Source of the DNA: CAVSLM01 sp963728895
GTDB taxonomy: Bacteria > Pseudomonadota > Gammaproteobacteria > JBBQDK01
Direction of reading: 5' to 3'
Length of the DNA: 64,000 nucleotides
NCBI GenBank assembly: GCA_963728895.1
Contig: CAVSLM010000007.1
Coordinates: 496,001-560,000, forward strand
Made by a program: the position numbers and the translations under genes. The notes beneath the pieces are model-generated. The model had not been told where the DNA came from. It was given only the letters and a program-made list of their open reading frames with translations, and made no database searches. Below are positions 55,045-63,300 of the stretch, one piece after another. The first letter of the stretch is position 1; each line of letters opens with the position of its first letter.

Positions 55045-55881
55045 TCAGGTCGAACGATTACCGCTGGCGCTCTCGAGCTCGGTCCGCCCGGGAGCGACCG
55101 TGGTGATCGTTCCATTCGGATCCTCGGGCCATGTGTCGTCGCTGACGCTTGTGCACCAGACTGCGAGCGCAGAGTAGTTGTCCTGGCCCGGGCGCTCACG
55201 CATCCGCACCCGGGATTCCAGCGCCTGGAGCCATTCACGTGCCGAGCCTGCGTCCATCAGATCGCGCTCCATGTCCGCCTCGGTAACGAATTCCCACAAA
55301 CCGTCGGTACAGAGAAGAAAACAGTCGCCGTTCTGCAGCGTAATGGGCTGTTCGGCTATGGCCGGATCGAAGTGCTCCAAATCCCCCAGGGCACCGAGCA
55401 GGCGGCTGCGTCCCGGCAGACTCGGGAGATCCTCGGGTCTTACCAGACCGGCATCCACCATGCTCTGCACCACACTGTGGTCGCGCGTTCGAATGACGAC
55501 CTGACGCCGGCGAAAGCAATACAGGCGGGTGTCCCCGAGATGGCCCCATGCGGCGATGCCGTGTTCGGTATCGATCGCGAGCACCACGGCGGTCGCACGC
55601 ATATCATCGAGCTGCGGGCGGCTTCCCTGCTCGCGCACGATCGCCTGATTGGCCGCGGACAGGGCGCAGTGCACGGCGGCGAGACTGCATTCGGGCGTCT
55701 CCTCAAACCACCTCAACGCTTCACGGACCGCAATCTTCGACGCCACGTCGCCACCACCGTGGCCGCCGGCACCATCCGACAGCACGCAGAAACAGGCTCG
55801 TTCGCTCGACCAGAAGCCGCCGGCGTCCTCATTCACCGGTCGGCCCCCCGCGCGTGACAGTATCAGTACGTCCAATTCCAT
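55045..55881 (-). CDS. PP2C-family serine/threonine phosphatase
   Basis: The 278-residue cytoplasmic phosphatase has the PPM motifs in order: GRPVNEDAGGFW, VLSDGAGGHGGGDVAS, WGHLGDTRLYCFR, LLCTDGLWEF and RPGQDNYSALAVW, so the metal-binding aspartates are present. It resembles the T6SS-associated PppA/Stp1 group in size and motif spelling. It should reverse phosphorylation by the membrane kinase encoded at 58607. It is the last gene of the minus-strand set papain-like protein, tagH, PP2C, 51 bases after tagH. No transmembrane helix. Confidence 0.93.
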   Translation of the reverse strand: MELDVLILSRAGGRPVNEDAGGFWSSERACFCVLSDGAGGHGGGDVASKIAVREALRWFEETPECSLAAVHCALSAANQAIVREQGSRPQLDDMRATAVVLAIDTEHGIAAWGHLGDTRLYCFRRRQVVIRTRDHSVVQSMVDAGLVRPEDLPSLPGRSRLLGALGDLEHFDPAIAEQPITLQNGDCFLLCTDGLWEFVTEADMERDLMDAGSAREWLQALESRVRMRERPGQDNYSALAVWCTSVSDDTWPEDPNGTITTVAPGRTELESASGNRST

Positions 55882-55932
55882 CGGTGTGCCTGTTGGTCCC
55901 TGGCCAGCCCGGAATCCCGGTGAGTCAGGCGG

Positions 55933-57552
55933 CTAATCCCCGGATTGCCCGTCGGCCTCACGCAGCCTGGCGATCTGTGCCTGATAGGCACGCAGGAATT
56001 CGCGGCCAAACAGCGTGTGAAAATCGTCCTCGGCTTCCTTGGAAATTTCCCCATAGAGCTCGGCAAAAAGTTCCCAAAGACCTGCCTTGCGATACATCGG
56101 CAACACCGCATCGAGGACGCGCTGTTGCGTCAGACGCTGCTCCAGTTTCTGTGGGTCGAAGCGCTGCAAGACCCCGCCGAGCGCAGCGCGCATTCCGGCC
56201 ATGAAACCGAACTGATGGGAGCGCAGATCATCGTAGGCGTCGCGCAGGGCCCGGTTGGGAGGCATGAATCCCCTCCCCGTCGGCCCCAGAAGATGCATCA
56301 GTGCGGCTTCCACGTTGGGAGAGAACTTGAGAGGGTTGTTCTCACCCGCGACGATCATCGTGGCCTCCGCACGCACCTCGCGCTTGGTCAATGCGCGGGC
56401 AAGGAGCAGATCGAGCGTGCCCTGCACGGCCTCACGCGTCACCTGCCCCAGCAAATACATCCATTGCGGTGTGAGCCCCCCCGGTATGGCAAGATCAGGA
56501 ACTCCGGCACCACGAAGAAACGCCTGTAATAGTTCCGGGTCCGCGGTTGCTGCCGGTACGCGGGCATCGGGGCTCGCCGCAGCGGGCGCGCCGACTGCCG
56601 GTCCGCCTTGCGGTTGCGCAGCCGAGGGAACGGGCCGCGATGGGCCTGCCCCGGGCGCGGCCGGCGCCACTTGCTGCGGATCCTCCCAGGACAGAACCAT
56701 CGTGTCTGGACGTGCCCGCGGAGGACTGAGGGAACCGTGAAGCTCCGGCGTGTCGTCGCGCTGTGCGGGTTGGTACTGCGCTGGCGGCGCCTTCTCCAGC
56801 CCCAGCGCCTGCAGGGGATCGGACGGCAACTCCCCTTCCGACGTCAGCGGCTGTGCCGGACCAAGGGGATCGGAAGGCGAGTCGGGGCGAAACAGGTCTT
56901 CCATGCGCTGATCTCCGGCGGCATCCCATCCCAGGTTGAGGTCGTCGGGCAACGGCGCCCGGTCCGGCTCTGGCGCCAGGGGATCGGCGAAGGGATCGAA
57001 ATCCGCCGGGATCACACCCGCGCGCTCCGCGTCCGAAGGCTGCCTGGGCAGCACGTCGAAGGGGTCGGCGAGCGGGGGCTGTGCCGAGGGCGTCGCATTT
57101 GCCGGGGTCTGCGCTTCCATGAAATTCCCCAGCGGACCGGCATCAGACGGAGTTGTCCCAGCCAAGCCATCGAGGTGGCCTCCCCTTCTCAGCGTAGGGT
57201 TCCCCACTGCGCCTGCGATTGTGGACGTGGAGGCGTTCTCCAACCTGGCCCGCAAGACATACCCGCCGATCTGGATTTCGTCTCCGTCGCCGATGGCGGC
57301 CTCATTGCCGTTGCCCACCTGCCGCCCGTTGACATGCACCGGCGTCGCGCTCCCCCGGTCCTGAATGAAGACGTCACCCGCACGAAAGACAACGCGTGCA
57401 TGTGTACGGGAGATATGGCGCTCGGGATCGGGCAGCGTGAGCGTGCTGCCTTCCCCCCTTCCGATGGTGCCGCCGAGCTCGTCGAATTCGGCCGCGAGCG
57501 GCGACGCGGGGGGTACCCCATTGTAGGCTGTGACTTCGATCCGAACCGGCAT
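55933..57552 (-). CDS. tagH: FHA-domain protein of the T6SS TagH type
   Basis: The 539-residue protein has an N-terminal FHA domain (about residues 20-105: GTIGRGEGSTLTLPDPERHISRTHARV ... VNGRQVGNGNEAAIGDGDEIQIG) that binds phosphothreonine, a long Pro/Ala/Asp-rich linker (110-330) and the TagH C-terminal domain (about 335-535; LLQAFLRGAGVPDLA, PLKFSPNVEAALMHLLGP, GRGFMPPNRALRDAYDDLRSHQFGFMAGMRAAL). In type VI secretion, TagH/Fha is phosphorylated by PpkA, dephosphorylated by PppA and then promotes assembly. All three enzyme types occur here, but no secretion-apparatus genes are within the window. No membrane helix. Confidence 0.93.
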   Translation of the reverse strand: MPVRIEVTAYNGVPPASPLAAEFDELGGTIGRGEGSTLTLPDPERHISRTHARVVFRAGDVFIQDRGSATPVHVNGRQVGNGNEAAIGDGDEIQIGGYVLRARLENASTSTIAGAVGNPTLRRGGHLDGLAGTTPSDAGPLGNFMEAQTPANATPSAQPPLADPFDVLPRQPSDAERAGVIPADFDPFADPLAPEPDRAPLPDDLNLGWDAAGDQRMEDLFRPDSPSDPLGPAQPLTSEGELPSDPLQALGLEKAPPAQYQPAQRDDTPELHGSLSPPRARPDTMVLSWEDPQQVAPAAPGAGPSRPVPSAAQPQGGPAVGAPAAASPDARVPAATADPELLQAFLRGAGVPDLAIPGGLTPQWMYLLGQVTREAVQGTLDLLLARALTKREVRAEATMIVAGENNPLKFSPNVEAALMHLLGPTGRGFMPPNRALRDAYDDLRSHQFGFMAGMRAALGGVLQRFDPQKLEQRLTQQRVLDAVLPMYRKAGLWELFAELYGEISKEAEDDFHTLFGREFLRAYQAQIARLREADGQSGD

Positions 57553-57588
57553 TCAACTCATCCCGTTGCCCGCGAACCTGCGTGCCCA

Positions 57589-58422
57589 TCAGTGCGGCTG
57601 AGGCCGATAGAACCAGAAGCTGCCCTGCACGGTGATTGTCGTCCTGTGATTTCCACTGGTGGTGTCGACGTCGGCGAAAAACAGCTGACAGCGCTGCACG
57701 GGTGCGCCCGGCGGGACGTTCTGCTCGATGACCGTGATGGCGCCATTGGCATTCACCCGATCGACAACTGCGGTGTGGTGCGGGCGCTGCTGAAAATCGG
57801 TTTGCGTGTCGATGTGCGTCGCAGTCGTGGTTTCCACCGTGCGGTCGTAACGATAGCCCCGGAACTGAATGATATCGCCCGGCCGGAGCTGCGCAAGCCG
57901 GACCGGATCGCCCCACTTGTATTCCGCGTCCGGCGTCACCGCACCGAAATCGGCGGCGCTCTTCGCACCGGTATCATGCAACGCGTGATCAGCCAGATCG
58001 AAGCATTCGCCGTTGCCGACCGTCTGCCCAATCCTGCTGCGCGCATAACCGGCCACCTGGTTGCCGAGCCCTGGACCGCCAGCCTTTGCAGTCCCGCCCT
58101 TCGCGCTCAGACCCACCGGACCCGGCGCGGGCGCGCCGGTCTTCGCCAGGGTGTCTTCATCCATGGCGAGGAGCTCACGACCGACAGGGCCGGGTACGAT
58201 TCCGCGTGGCATCGAGTCTCCCTGGAAGGCCTCACCAGAATGGTCCGGATTCCCCGCCGGCTCCCCTGACCACAGCCAGAGACTTGCGAGAGCGAAGATG
58301 AGCGCGACCATGAGCCAGGTGCGCGATGCGGGCCCGATACGTCCTCGCTCTCGAACGATACGCCCGACCCCGGCCGCGACGAACACGGCCCCCATGATAG
58401 CCAGGATGTACTTCGCAGCCAA
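57589..58422 (-). CDS. Membrane-anchored papain-like (CHAP/NlpC-type) putative amidase
   Basis: The product (about 277 residues from a TTG at 58422; start uncertain) has two hydrophobic segments in its first 60 residues, then a domain (about 120-270) with NGECFDLADHAL (candidate nucleophile Cys), LRPGDIIQFRG and RPHHTAVVDRVNANGAITVIEQN (candidate His and polar residue). This order is that of CHAP/NlpC-like cysteine amidases acting on peptidoglycan or amide bonds, and the family also resembles BPSL0067-type proteins. The domain would be periplasmic. It is first of a three-gene minus-strand set with tagH and PP2C, divergent from the kinase. Family assignment is by motif only. Confidence 0.65.
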   Translation of the reverse strand: MAAKYILAIMGAVFVAAGVGRIVRERGRIGPASRTWLMVALIFALASLWLWSGEPAGNPDHSGEAFQGDSMPRGIVPGPVGRELLAMDEDTLAKTGAPAPGPVGLSAKGGTAKAGGPGLGNQVAGYARSRIGQTVGNGECFDLADHALHDTGAKSAADFGAVTPDAEYKWGDPVRLAQLRPGDIIQFRGYRYDRTVETTTATHIDTQTDFQQRPHHTAVVDRVNANGAITVIEQNVPPGAPVQRCQLFFADVDTTSGNHRTTITVQGSFWFYRPQPH

Positions 58423-58509
58423 TCGAGTTATTCCGTCACGCCGCGTCGGCGCCAGGCCGGCGCGCGGGTAGTTGCACGGTGCGATTTCCTTACCGGAACG
58501 AACATGTGG

Positions 58510-58538
58510 TTGGCCCGATTTTCGGGCTAAGCTACACC
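58510..58538 (+). promoter_or_regulatory. Possible promoter/operator between the divergent amidase and kinase genes
   Basis: TTGGCC (58510-58515), 17 bp and TACACC (58533-58538) face the kinase gene; the spacer contains the 15-base dyad GCCCGA-TTT-TCGGGC. The hexamers are weak; the dyad is clear. Confidence 0.3.
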
Positions 58539-58606
58539 GGCGAGCACATCCCGTGCTATCGCCAAGACTCCGAAGTGCCGAAGCCGGCAGACAATCAAGA
58601 CGACCG

Positions 58607-60784
58607 ATGGCGAAGATCATAGCCAGGAAGTATGAAGTACTCGGCGTGCTTGGCCGCGGCGGGATGGGGGTCGTCTACCAGGTGCGCCACAGCGACCTCG
58701 GACGGGCTTATGCGCTCAAGGTACTGAACCCCGAGCTTGCGACCACCACGGAGCTGGTGCTGCGCTTCCGTCACGAAGCGCAGGTCATGGCCAGACTCCA
58801 GCATCCGAACATCGTCCAGGTGTTCGATATCGATCAGGATGGTGACCTTCACTATTTCGTCATGGAATACGTCCAGGGGCGCGGACTCGATCGGCTCCTG
58901 GCGCAACGCCGGGTGCTGCCGATTGCCGAGGTATTGGCCATCGGCACACAGGTGGCGCAGGCGCTCGCCTACGCCCACGCCTGCGAGCCGGCAGTGGTGC
59001 ACCGCGACATCAAGCCCGCCAATGTTCTTCTCGAGGACAGTACCGATCGGGTAGTGGTCACCGATTTCGGAATCGCCAAGGTACTCGATCCGCAGCACAC
59101 GCGTCACACGCGTACCGGAATGTTCATGGGGACCTTGCGCTACTGCGCTCCCGAGCAGCTGCGCGGCGACGCCGACCTCGACGGGCGCGCCGACCTCTAT
59201 TCACTTGGCCTCCTGCTGTATGAGATGGCCGCAGGCTGCAGGTTTATGGAGGGGCTCACCGACCACCAGATGGTCGGAAAGCTGCTTTACGATCCAGCCG
59301 AGAACGTACCCGACTTTGGCCATGCGGTCCCGGAGGAATTCCGTCGGATCGTCACAAGAGCAATCGCGAAGGACCGCACCCAGCGCTACCCGTCCGCCTC
59401 GGCGTTGCTCGCCGATCTGAAGGCACTTGGGGCCGATGCTCAAACCATCATGGTCGCCGAGCCTGCGCGACTTTCGCCCGTCAAGCCACGGCTCCCAAAA
59501 CGCGGCGCGGCGCTCGTGGCGTTGATCGTTTCGGCGACGATGGTGTGGCTCTGGGCGCATCCGGCGCCGGTCCATCGCCTGTACGCGGCTGCCAAGGGAA
59601 GCGCCCTGGCGATCGTGGCCTGGATCCGTCCGGCGCCCATCGTGCCTGAACCGCCGAAGCCCGGCGGGTGGAGTCCACAAGAGACGACCCTGACACTGGC
59701 GGAAGGACAGGCCCAGGAGTTCGCCATGGCAACCGGGAGCCCGGGCAGTCCATCGGCACGCTACCGCTGGCTCCTCGATGGAACGGAGGTGGCGAGCACG
59801 CCTCGCTGGCACTACCAACCGGACTTCTCCGCCGCCGGTCCACACACGGTGAGCCTGGAAGTGTCGGACTCCTCGGGGGTCACGACGACCCGGCGTTGGG
59901 AGGTCGAGGTCGCCGATGTGAACCGGCCACCCCGCCTGATCAGCGCGTATCCCGAGACACACCACGTGGTCGCAGCGCAGGGCAACGCGCAATTTCGCGT
60001 CACGGCCCGTGACCCCGACGAAGCGGGGGGTGACCGACTCACCTACTCGTGGACGCTCGATGACAAGCCCCTCGAGGAAACGTCCCACGAGCTCAGTCTT
60101 CCGATGCTGCGCAGCGGCTCGTTCGAGGTGGGAGTGGTTGCGCGCGACCAGGCCGGATCCTCCCTCGCGCACACCTGGGATGTCGAGGTGCCCGAAGCCG
60201 CTCCCCGCGCGCCGCAGCTGCGGGCCAGCCCTCCCGATGAACGGATCACACTGGGAGCCTGCGAGGCAAAGACGCTTGCGGTGCAGGGCGCTTCCCCGCA
60301 GGCACACTATGCGTGGTGGACCAACGATGAACGCGAGCAGGAAGATGGGGCACGTCTGGTCTTCTCGCGAGATCGTCCCGGCAAGTATGAGGTCCGAGTG
60401 GAATCAACCGATGAAGGCGGAACGGCGCAGCACACCTGGCAGGTCCTGGTGAAGTCCCTGCCCCCGTCGCAGGAGGAAGCGCAAGCTTGGCTTGACGAGT
60501 ATCGACAGGCGCTGCAGCAGAAGGACATCCGGAAACTTCGCGAGCTCGGCCAGGTGCAATCCGACCAGCAGGCAAAAACGCTGCAAGACAGTCTCCAGGC
60601 TCGAAGAAGCTACGAAGTGCGGGTGCATTCCTCCCGGGCGGAGGCGTTGCAGGGTGAAGTCAAATTGCGTTTTGAGCAGGTGGACAGCTGGTACGACCCG
60701 ACGACCTACTCCCGGGTGGTCGACGAATCCTCCCACACCGTTACACTCGTCCGCCGGGGCTGTGGCCAGGTCGCCGCGCGCTGA
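58607..60784 (+). CDS. Membrane Ser/Thr protein kinase with extracytoplasmic Ig/PKD-like sensor
   Basis: The 725-residue protein has a complete kinase domain (residues 8-275): GRGGMG loop, ALKVL (Lys38), HRDIKPAN (132-139), DFG (153-155), GTLRYCAPE activation segment with adjacent Thr residues, and an invariant Arg near KDRTQRYPSASAL. A single membrane helix (about 298-315) leads to three Ig/PKD-like repeats (about 335-620), each with a YRWLLDG/YSWTLDD/YAWWTND strand and a terminal W-E/D-V-E-V or WQVLV strand. A SnoaL-like domain ends the protein (about 622-720). It should phosphorylate the neighbouring TagH-type FHA protein on threonine in response to an envelope signal. ATG 58607 starts the kinase exactly; upstream frame lacks homology. 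Confidence 0.93.
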   Translation: MAKIIARKYEVLGVLGRGGMGVVYQVRHSDLGRAYALKVLNPELATTTELVLRFRHEAQVMARLQHPNIVQVFDIDQDGDLHYFVMEYVQGRGLDRLLAQRRVLPIAEVLAIGTQVAQALAYAHACEPAVVHRDIKPANVLLEDSTDRVVVTDFGIAKVLDPQHTRHTRTGMFMGTLRYCAPEQLRGDADLDGRADLYSLGLLLYEMAAGCRFMEGLTDHQMVGKLLYDPAENVPDFGHAVPEEFRRIVTRAIAKDRTQRYPSASALLADLKALGADAQTIMVAEPARLSPVKPRLPKRGAALVALIVSATMVWLWAHPAPVHRLYAAAKGSALAIVAWIRPAPIVPEPPKPGGWSPQETTLTLAEGQAQEFAMATGSPGSPSARYRWLLDGTEVASTPRWHYQPDFSAAGPHTVSLEVSDSSGVTTTRRWEVEVADVNRPPRLISAYPETHHVVAAQGNAQFRVTARDPDEAGGDRLTYSWTLDDKPLEETSHELSLPMLRSGSFEVGVVARDQAGSSLAHTWDVEVPEAAPRAPQLRASPPDERITLGACEAKTLAVQGASPQAHYAWWTNDEREQEDGARLVFSRDRPGKYEVRVESTDEGGTAQHTWQVLVKSLPPSQEEAQAWLDEYRQALQQKDIRKLRELGQVQSDQQAKTLQDSLQARRSYEVRVHSSRAEALQGEVKLRFEQVDSWYDPTTYSRVVDESSHTVTLVRRGCGQVAAR

Positions 60785-60806
60785 CCTGCACTTCCCGAGC
60801 GGTTTC

Positions 60807-61065
60807 TAGCCCGGAAATCTCACCGGCCGGCCAGCGGCTGTCTGGTAGTGAATGGATGGCGGAGAAGATCTAGCATGCTTCGCGGTCGGCGAACGATGAC
60901 ACACGGTTCACGCCGCCGGCCTATCCCGGTTCTGGCGGTTTCTCGCTCGCCCTGGCTCAGGTCTAACTCAAGTGATAGCGAGGGCTTCTGCTTTCGCTCC
61001 AGCCCGGCGCCAGGACGGCTGCGAATTCCCCCAGCTCCCGGGATGCTGGTGAGATTTACGGGCCA
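60807..61065. mobile_element. MITE-like element, full copy 1 (259 bp)
   Basis: Terminal inverted repeats TAGCCCGGAAATCTCACC (60807-60824) and GGTGAGATTTACGGGCCA (61048-61065) match with two differences. The interior shares GGCGAACGATGACACA and TTCTGGCGGTTTCTCGCT with copy 2 at 62974-63159, plus about 75 bp not present there. It encodes no transposase. It fills most of the kinase-VWA gap (60785-61233); a TATACT -10-like box at 61140-61145 is the only promoter hint for the VWA gene. Confidence 0.8.
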
Positions 61066-61233
61066 GGGTTCGTGTGTCGGACCGCTCCTTGAGGGAGAGC
61101 CATTGGCGAGCGTCGAGGACAGCGCGAGCGCCCCGCTGCTATACTACCGGCAAATATCGCCTGCCATGGCGCCTGCATTGGCGCCCCGGATTGCGTCACA
61201 CCGCACCGGTACATAAAGAACGAGGGCATAACC

Positions 61234-62499
61234 GTGAACAGACATCTCCTGGCTACCTTGGTAGCGTCCACGATTTTTGGGCCGGCACTGGCATTCGCGC
61301 AAACCACGCTGTTCGTGCTGGATGGCTCGGGCAGCATGTGGGGCAAGGTCGAGGGGCGCCCCAAGATCGAGATCGCCCGCGAGGTTATGGGCGATCTGGC
61401 AAAGCGCCTTCCACCCGATGCCCGGGTGGGCCTGATGGTCTACGGCCATAATCGGAAAGACGATTGCAGCGATATCGAGATCGTATCGCCCCTCGGCAGC
61501 GACCGCGCGGTCTTCGTCCAGGCGTTGAATGACATCAATCCCAAGGGCAAGACCCCGATCACCGCATCCCTTCACAAGGCGGTCGAGCAGTTACGGCAGG
61601 ACGAAGGCAGTGCATCGATCGTCATCGTCAGCGACGGAAAGGAAACGTGCGGAGGCGATCCTTGCGCTGCGGCACGCGATGCAATCAGTACGGGAGTCCA
61701 TCTGCGCATACACGTCATCGGCTTCGATGTCGCGCCTGACGAGACACAGCAGCTGACCTGCATCGCCGAGGAGGGCCATGGCAAATACTTTGCCGCATCG
61801 AATGCCGAGCAGCTGGTGACGGCTTTGGCCGACGTGGAGAAGGAAGTGGTAGCGCCACCGCCTCCTCCCCCGCCGCCGGCCCAGTCGCAGCCCGCGGCCC
61901 AAGTGCTGTTCGAGGATCACTTCGAGCGGGAAGAGCTGGGGGATGAATATCAGGTGCTCGATCCCGATCCGGATCGTTTCGCATTGATGGATGGGAAGGT
62001 CTTGATCGTGGGCTCACCGCAGCTCCAGAACGTAGCCCTGCTGAAACAGGACATATCGGGCAATTTCGTCGCTACGATCAAGGTGCAGGTGCAGTTGATG
62101 CAAAACAACTGGGCGGGGCTGTTCTATTGGATCGACCCGGAAAACAAGCTGACCGTCTCAGCCTGGGGGCACTGCTGCCCGGATGGTCGATGGCTGTCGT
62201 TCTCCAAGACGCTCAAGGGCAAAAATAACGACATCTATGATGGTCCCACCGGGACGAACAAAGTGGGCGAACGGCTGCTGGACGGGTACGCGACCGAGCC
62301 CGAGGTGTGGTACCTCCAGCTCGAGCGATCCGGGGTGAAGTACACCGCTCGGTCGAGTACGGATGGAACTGCATGGAAAGACATCGGCACCCATACCGTA
62401 CTGCAGAAGGGAGGCCGCCTGGGCTTCGGGGCCAGTGCAGGTGGGGGGATCGAGAACGCCGCCGAATTCGATGACTTCGTGGTGACGGGAGCGAAGTAG
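61234..62499 (+). CDS. Secreted von Willebrand factor A protein with concanavalin-like C-domain
   Basis: The 421-residue protein has a signal peptide (MNRHLLATLVASTIFGPALAFA), then a VWA domain (about residues 24-205) with an intact MIDAS (DGSGSMWGK; Thr in KGKTPITASL; Asp in IVSDGKETCGG), a polyproline linker (about 208-218, eight prolines) and a C-terminal jelly-roll domain of the DUF1349/concanavalin-like type (about 225-420, MQNNWAGLFYWIDPENKL, GRLGFGASAGGG). It is a periplasmic or secreted metal-dependent adhesion/scaffold protein. In Pseudomonas PpkA, a VWA domain is fused to the kinase; here it is a separate adjacent gene, so interaction with the kinase sensor is plausible. GTG start with GAGG upstream. 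Confidence 0.88.
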   Translation: MNRHLLATLVASTIFGPALAFAQTTLFVLDGSGSMWGKVEGRPKIEIAREVMGDLAKRLPPDARVGLMVYGHNRKDDCSDIEIVSPLGSDRAVFVQALNDINPKGKTPITASLHKAVEQLRQDEGSASIVIVSDGKETCGGDPCAAARDAISTGVHLRIHVIGFDVAPDETQQLTCIAEEGHGKYFAASNAEQLVTALADVEKEVVAPPPPPPPPAQSQPAAQVLFEDHFEREELGDEYQVLDPDPDRFALMDGKVLIVGSPQLQNVALLKQDISGNFVATIKVQVQLMQNNWAGLFYWIDPENKLTVSAWGHCCPDGRWLSFSKTLKGKNNDIYDGPTGTNKVGERLLDGYATEPEVWYLQLERSGVKYTARSSTDGTAWKDIGTHTVLQKGGRLGFGASAGGGIENAAEFDDFVVTGAK

Positions 62500-62549
62500 C
62501 CAGCCCGGCCGGATGTTGACGTCGATTCCGAAGCTCAGAGGGAGGCGCT

Positions 62550-62703
62550 CCTGCTGCTGGTGTAGTGTTTCATTCTGTTTGGAACCCAAGCGGCGATTGG
62601 CGCGAATGACCTTGTGCAGGATATCGCGAGCGCTCCTGGTCCAGATGAATCGCCTGGGCCTGGTGTTGTGAATTGGCGATGTACTCGTCGATGGCGGTGA
62701 CCA
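62550..62703 (-). mobile_element. IS630-family transposase 3' remnant
   Basis: On the minus strand VTAIDEYIAN and, one frame over, RRFIWTRSARDILHKVIRAN RRLGSKQNETLH reproduce the C-terminal end of IS630-type transposases, with a frame break at about 62668. Only the last 50 codons survive; no terminal inverted repeats were identified. Confidence 0.65.
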
Positions 62704-62706
62704 AGC

Positions 62707-62970
62707 GCCGTAGGGCGGATAAGCGCAGCGCATCCGCCACCCGCCACCCGGCCAACTCTGGTTCAAAGTTTGACTCCGCGAGCGCCGGTTGGCTCCCTGT
62801 TTCCCCACGACGCCTCATCCCTTCGCGACCCACTCGCCACGCGAACCTCGACGGGAGCGAAACGGCTTCGTGCACCCATGACACCGGCCGATCATGAATG
62901 GCGGATGCGCTGCGCTTATCCGCCCTACATCCATCGAAGGCTCAAACGTCTCGTCAAGAGTGCATCACTA
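62707..62970. repeat. Inverted GGCGGAT repeats and 75-bp repeat copy 2
   Basis: GTAGGGCGGATAAGCGCAGCG (read as 62709 onward, minus-oriented) and AATGGCGGATGCGCTGCGCT (62895 onward) are inverted copies of one sequence. The second continues into ATCCATCGAAGGCTCAAACGTCTCGT, matching 54824-54900. The stretch 62500-63300 otherwise contains the IS630 remnant and a MITE-like element, and no gene. Confidence 0.7.
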
Positions 62971-62973
62971 GAC

Positions 62974-63159
62974 TAGCCCGGAACCTCACCAGGCAGCCAG
63001 GCGCTGGCCAGCAAGCGAATAGATCGCAGGGAAGATCGGGCATTCTTCGCGTTCGGCGAACGATGACACAGTGTTGACGCCGTCGGCCTATCCTCGTTCT
63101 GGCGGTTTCTCGCTGCGAATTCCGCCGGCTCCAGCGATGCTGGTGAGATTACCGGGCTG
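62974..63159. mobile_element. MITE-like element, full copy 2 (186 bp)
   Basis: Left end TAGCCCGGAACCTCACC (62974-62990) and right end GGTGAGATTACCGGGCTG (63142-63159) form imperfect terminal inverted repeats. The interior aligns with copy 1 at 60807-61065 (about three quarters identical by eye) but lacks its 75-bp segment. It directly adjoins the 75-bp dispersed repeat. Confidence 0.8.
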
Positions 63160-63300
63160 GGCGTGGTTCCTGTTACGAGTGCTGGACCCAAGCTGCGACC
63201 TTCGACGGGGTGAGGGTATCGACCTTCGATTGAGCAGGCCCTGCCGTTCCCATACGGTCTCCCCCCGAGCACTGACCCGCAGGATGGGTCTGGCTATGTT

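Noticed and set aside
60807..63159. Composite transposon carrying the VWA gene
   Set aside because: The flanking elements are short, have no transposase and differ in length and sequence; they are better seen as two separate MITE-like insertions.
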